Shown: piece after piece, positions 62,764 to 64,000 of the stretch | Numbering within the stretch: position 1 is the stretch's first letter | How the letters are laid out: each line of letters opens with the position of its first letter | Assembly: GCF_001314225.1 (NCBI RefSeq) | Contig: NZ_CP012697.1 | Coordinates: forward strand, 1,116,001-1,180,000 | DNA length: 64,000 nucleotides | Source of the DNA: Microbacterium sp. No. 7 | GTDB taxonomy: Bacteria > Actinomycetota > Actinomycetes > Actinomycetales > Microbacteriaceae | Direction of reading: 5' to 3' | Made by a program: the position numbers and the translations under genes | The notes under the pieces: generated by a model | What the model was told of the DNA's origin: nothing | Database searches by the model: none | Seen by the model: the letters and a program-made list of their open reading frames with translations, nothing else

Positions 62764-63918
62764 TCAGGCGGTGAGCTCCGACCGGCGGGCCGCGACGGCG
62801 GCGGCGACGGCGGCGAAGAGGGGATGCCCGGGCTCCAGGCCGGTCACCGAGGCGGTGAGCGACTCGGCGTCCTCGTCGCGCAGGCGGCGCTGCAGCTCGG
62901 CCGACTGCTCGTCGGACGGGTCGTCGAAGCGCAGCGCGGCGGCGATCGCGGCGAGCAGGCCGTCGACGGCGAGGCCCCGCTCGGCGGCCTCCGCGGCGGG
63001 ACCGACGAACCGCTCGTGCCGCGAGAGCTTGCGCAGCGGCTGCCGCCCGACCCGACCGACCGTGTCGGGCAGCTCCGGGTTCGCGAAGCGCCGCAGGATC
63101 GTGGCGCGGTAGTCGGCGAGCTCCGCGGGGTCGAGCCCGTGCTTGGCGACGAGCAGCGCCGACGTCTCCTCCAGCGCCCGCGCGACGCGGGCCGCCACGC
63201 CGGCGTCGGCGAGGGCGTCGGAGATCTTCTCGGCGCCCTCCTGCGCCCCGAAGTACGCCGTCGCCGCGTGCCCCGTGTTGACCGTGAACAGCTTGCGCTC
63301 GATGTACGGAGCGAGGTCGTCGACGAAGTGCGCGCCCGGGATGTGCGGCGGGGCGTCGCCGAACGGCCGCCGCTCGATCGCCCACTCGTAGAACGGCTCG
63401 ACCGTCACGTCGACGCCCGCGCCCGCGGGCTGCGCGGGCACGATGCGGTCGACGGCGGTGTTCGCGAACACGACGTGCGCCGAGAGCGCGTCCCACGCGG
63501 CGCCGGCCAGCGTCACGATCTCCTCGCGCAGCTGGTCGGTCGCGCCGATCGCGTTCTCGCACGCCATGACCTGCAGCGGCGCGCGGCGCGGGTCGCGCAG
63601 CGCGAGCCCCGCGAGGATGTGCGGGGCGACGAAGCGCAGCACGGTGGGGCCGACCGCGGTCGTGACCACGTCGGCCGTGGCGATCTCGTCGATGAGCGCC
63701 TGCGTGTCGGTCGCGCTGTTGATCGCCCGGAATCCCGTGACGGTCTTGTCGGTGCCGCCCTCGCCGACCTCGTGCACGGTGTACGACGACGCCGCGTTGA
63801 TCGCGTCGACGAGCGGCGCCGCGACGTCGGAGAACACGAGCTCGTATCCGCCCTCGTGCAGCAGCAGCCCGACGAAGCCGCGCCCGATGTTGCCTGCCCC
63901 GAAGTGGACGGCCTTCAT
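62764..63918 (-). CDS. mtlD: Mannitol-1-phosphate 5-dehydrogenase
   Basis: 384 residues. [20 protein letters not shown] is the NAD-binding start. [24 protein letters not shown] and the C-terminal helical domain fit the polyol dehydrogenase family. It converts mannitol 1-phosphate to fructose 6-phosphate. Its ATG overlaps the upstream PTS gene stop by 4 bases (63915-63918). The element C right hairpin lies 11 bases beyond its stop. Confidence 0.93.
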   Translation of the reverse strand: MKAVHFGAGNIGRGFVGLLLHEGGYELVFSDVAAPLVDAINAASSYTVHEVGEGGTDKTVTGFRAINSATDTQALIDEIATADVVTTAVGPTVLRFVAPHILAGLALRDPRRAPLQVMACENAIGATDQLREEIVTLAGAAWDALSAHVVFANTAVDRIVPAQPAGAGVDVTVEPFYEWAIERRPFGDAPPHIPGAHFVDDLAPYIERKLFTVNTGHAATAYFGAQEGAEKISDALADAGVAARVARALEETSALLVAKHGLDPAELADYRATILRRFANPELPDTVGRVGRQPLRKLSRHERFVGPAAEAAERGLAVDGLLAAIAAALRFDDPSDEQSAELQRRLRDEDAESLTASVTGLEPGHPLFAAVAAAVAARRSELTA

Positions 63919-64000
63919 CGCTCGTTGACTGCCGCGAGCTTCGCGAACAGCTCCTCGACGGTCGTCGCCTGCTTGAGCGCGGCGACCTCGTCCTCGTCGG
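63915..64000 (-). CDS. PTS IIA component, probably mannitol-specific (only the C-terminus in window)
   Basis: Only 27 codons and the stop are visible: [20 protein letters not shown], then LAAVNER. The end of a mannitol/fructose-type IIA protein looks like this, and the overlap with mtlD supports it. The family call rests mainly on context. Confidence 0.55.
   Translation of the reverse strand, partial: DEDEVAALKQATTVEELFAKLAAVNER

Overview
The window is about 70% GC, gene-dense and has strongly GC-biased third codon positions. Gene content and repeats fit a high-GC actinobacterium of the Microbacteriaceae, most likely Microbacterium or a close relative: sdhCDAB order, BMP-type nucleoside ABC operon, two-unit Lrp regulators, FMN-riboswitch ribD-ribE-ribBA-ribH operon, and the GGTTGAGTAGCCGC/TATCGAAACC repeat. 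The genus is inference. No rRNA, tRNA, CRISPR array or prophage was seen.

Layout. (1) 1-14370: an acyl-CoA catabolic island. A TetR-type regulator (cut by the window edge) is followed by an alpha-methylacyl-CoA racemase-like protein, an EthD-like small protein, an SDR, a nitronate monooxygenase-type flavoprotein, MaoC hydratase, acyl-CoA synthetase, aldehyde dehydrogenase and a CaiB CoA-transferase on the plus strand. A second aldehyde dehydrogenase, Zn-alcohol dehydrogenase, MaoC protein and acyl-CoA dehydrogenase face them on the minus strand. Together these could oxidise an alcohol or aldehyde to an acid, activate it to a CoA ester and beta-oxidise it, with provision for methyl branches. 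The substrate is unknown. Four AT-rich promoters in the island carry related inverted repeats over the -10 box. (2) 14460-26240: an oligopeptide-type ABC importer (fused ATPase, two permeases, binding lipoprotein) with an M20 amidohydrolase and a divergent two-unit Lrp regulator, followed by a second binding protein/M20/Lrp cassette without its own permeases. (3) 26270-30950: nuclease element A, a hydrolase with its XRE-family regulator, a transporter remnant, a membrane protein and a thioesterase. (4) 30970-38400: riboflavin operon, glpD and glpK. (5) 38430-52800: DNA glycosylase, acetyltransferase, nuclease element B (broken), trpS, ppsR-ppsA, exonuclease III, YihY, sdhCDAB, manC. (6) 52806-61650: repeat array, then a nucleoside import and salvage operon (BMP lipoprotein, ATPase, two permeases, cdd, deoA, add). 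(7) 61669-64000: nuclease element C, mtlD and the end of a PTS IIA gene.

The most unusual signal is a family of three elements of about 1.1 kb, called A, B and C here. Each holds a gene for a protein with an AbiEi-like N-terminal helix-turn-helix and a C-terminal DUF559/Vsr-like nuclease fold. Each gene is bracketed on both sides by a long hairpin, and the hairpin sequence is specific to that element. Gene-free hairpin arrays of two further families (D with a 21-bp period, E with a cloverleaf fold) lie in other intergenic gaps. This resembles the relation between REP palindromes and RAYT transposases, but with an unrelated nuclease. Calling it a nuclease/palindrome mobile system is a hypothesis.
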